A DNA stretch of 5,914 nt from Desulfobulbaceae bacterium. GTDB lineage: Bacteria > Desulfobacterota > Desulfobulbia > Desulfobulbales > Desulfobulbaceae. Shown piece by piece: positions 5,807-5,914 of the stretch (position 1 is the stretch's first letter; each line of letters opens with the position of its first letter). The stretch spans positions 1-5,914 of the forward strand of contig DRLX01000083.1 of the NCBI GenBank assembly GCA_011322715.1, in the 5' to 3' direction. The notes beneath the pieces are model-generated. The model was given only the letters and a program-made list of their open reading frames with translations, ran no database searches and was not told where the DNA came from. Position numbers and translations under genes: made by a program.

Positions 5807-5914
5807 CAGGTTTCCATGGTCACCTGGGCCAGGTCGGGAAATTCTACCTTCAGGCTGCTCTCCTGAACGGTCGCGGTCTTCCCCTTGTAAGTGCCGGAAT
5901 AGGTACTCAGAAAC
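5806..5914 (-). CDS. C-terminal end of an unidentified protein, cut by the window edge
   Basis: Reading the minus strand from 5913 gives 35 in-frame codons, FLSTYSGTYKGKT (first 13) through VEFPDLAQVTMET, then TGA at 5808-5806. The stop shares its A with the ATG of the HD gene (TGATG), the same junction as the next gene pair, which is the main reason to accept this frame. Alternating Thr/Ser/Tyr and hydrophobic residues suggest beta strands. The fragment is too short for a family assignment. It shows that the operon continues upstream beyond the window. Confidence 0.65.
   Translation of the reverse strand, partial: FLSTYSGTYKGKTATVQESSLKVEFPDLAQVTMET

Overview
The window looks like a bacterial accessory region, probably a genomic island or integrated element. 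Gene density is high, Shine-Dalgarno sites are AGGAG-like, and every gene is intron-free. The HU-type protein would suit Proteobacteria or Desulfobacterota, but this taxonomic guess is weak. There are no tRNA, rRNA or CRISPR signatures.

Left third (1-2313): a complete insertion sequence that starts at the first base of the window. Its two ends form imperfect 34-bp inverted repeats whose outer 19 bp resemble the outside end of Tn5/IS50. Its single gene encodes a 737-aa fusion: an N-terminal DruA/DUF4338 domain followed by a full Tn5/IS4-type transposase with an intact DDE triad and Y-R-E-K signature. A 10-bp perfect stem-loop covers the start codon.

Centre (2314-3290): immediately after the element's right end lies the catalytic half of a tyrosine recombinase (207 codons, all catalytic residues present). 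Its N-terminal core-binding half is missing, so the IS appears to have split this integrase gene, with the other half lying left of the window. Base composition drops sharply at this junction. The integrase stop codon abuts, with no gap, the stop codon of a convergent HU-family gene on the minus strand.

Right half (3291-5914): a minus-strand run of genes. In transcription order these are the tail of an unidentified protein (window edge), a membrane-anchored HD-domain protein (470 aa), a four-helix membrane protein (238 aa) and a small charged soluble protein (122 aa). HU follows after an 80-nt gap. The first three junctions are TGATG, TGATG and an 18-nt gap, so these genes are almost certainly one translationally coupled operon. 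The HD protein keeps the full set of metal-ligand residues of HD phosphohydrolases. Together with the neighbouring integrase, this suggests cargo or a transfer module of a mobile element, but I do not recognise the 122-aa, 238-aa and edge proteins, and the operon's function is open.
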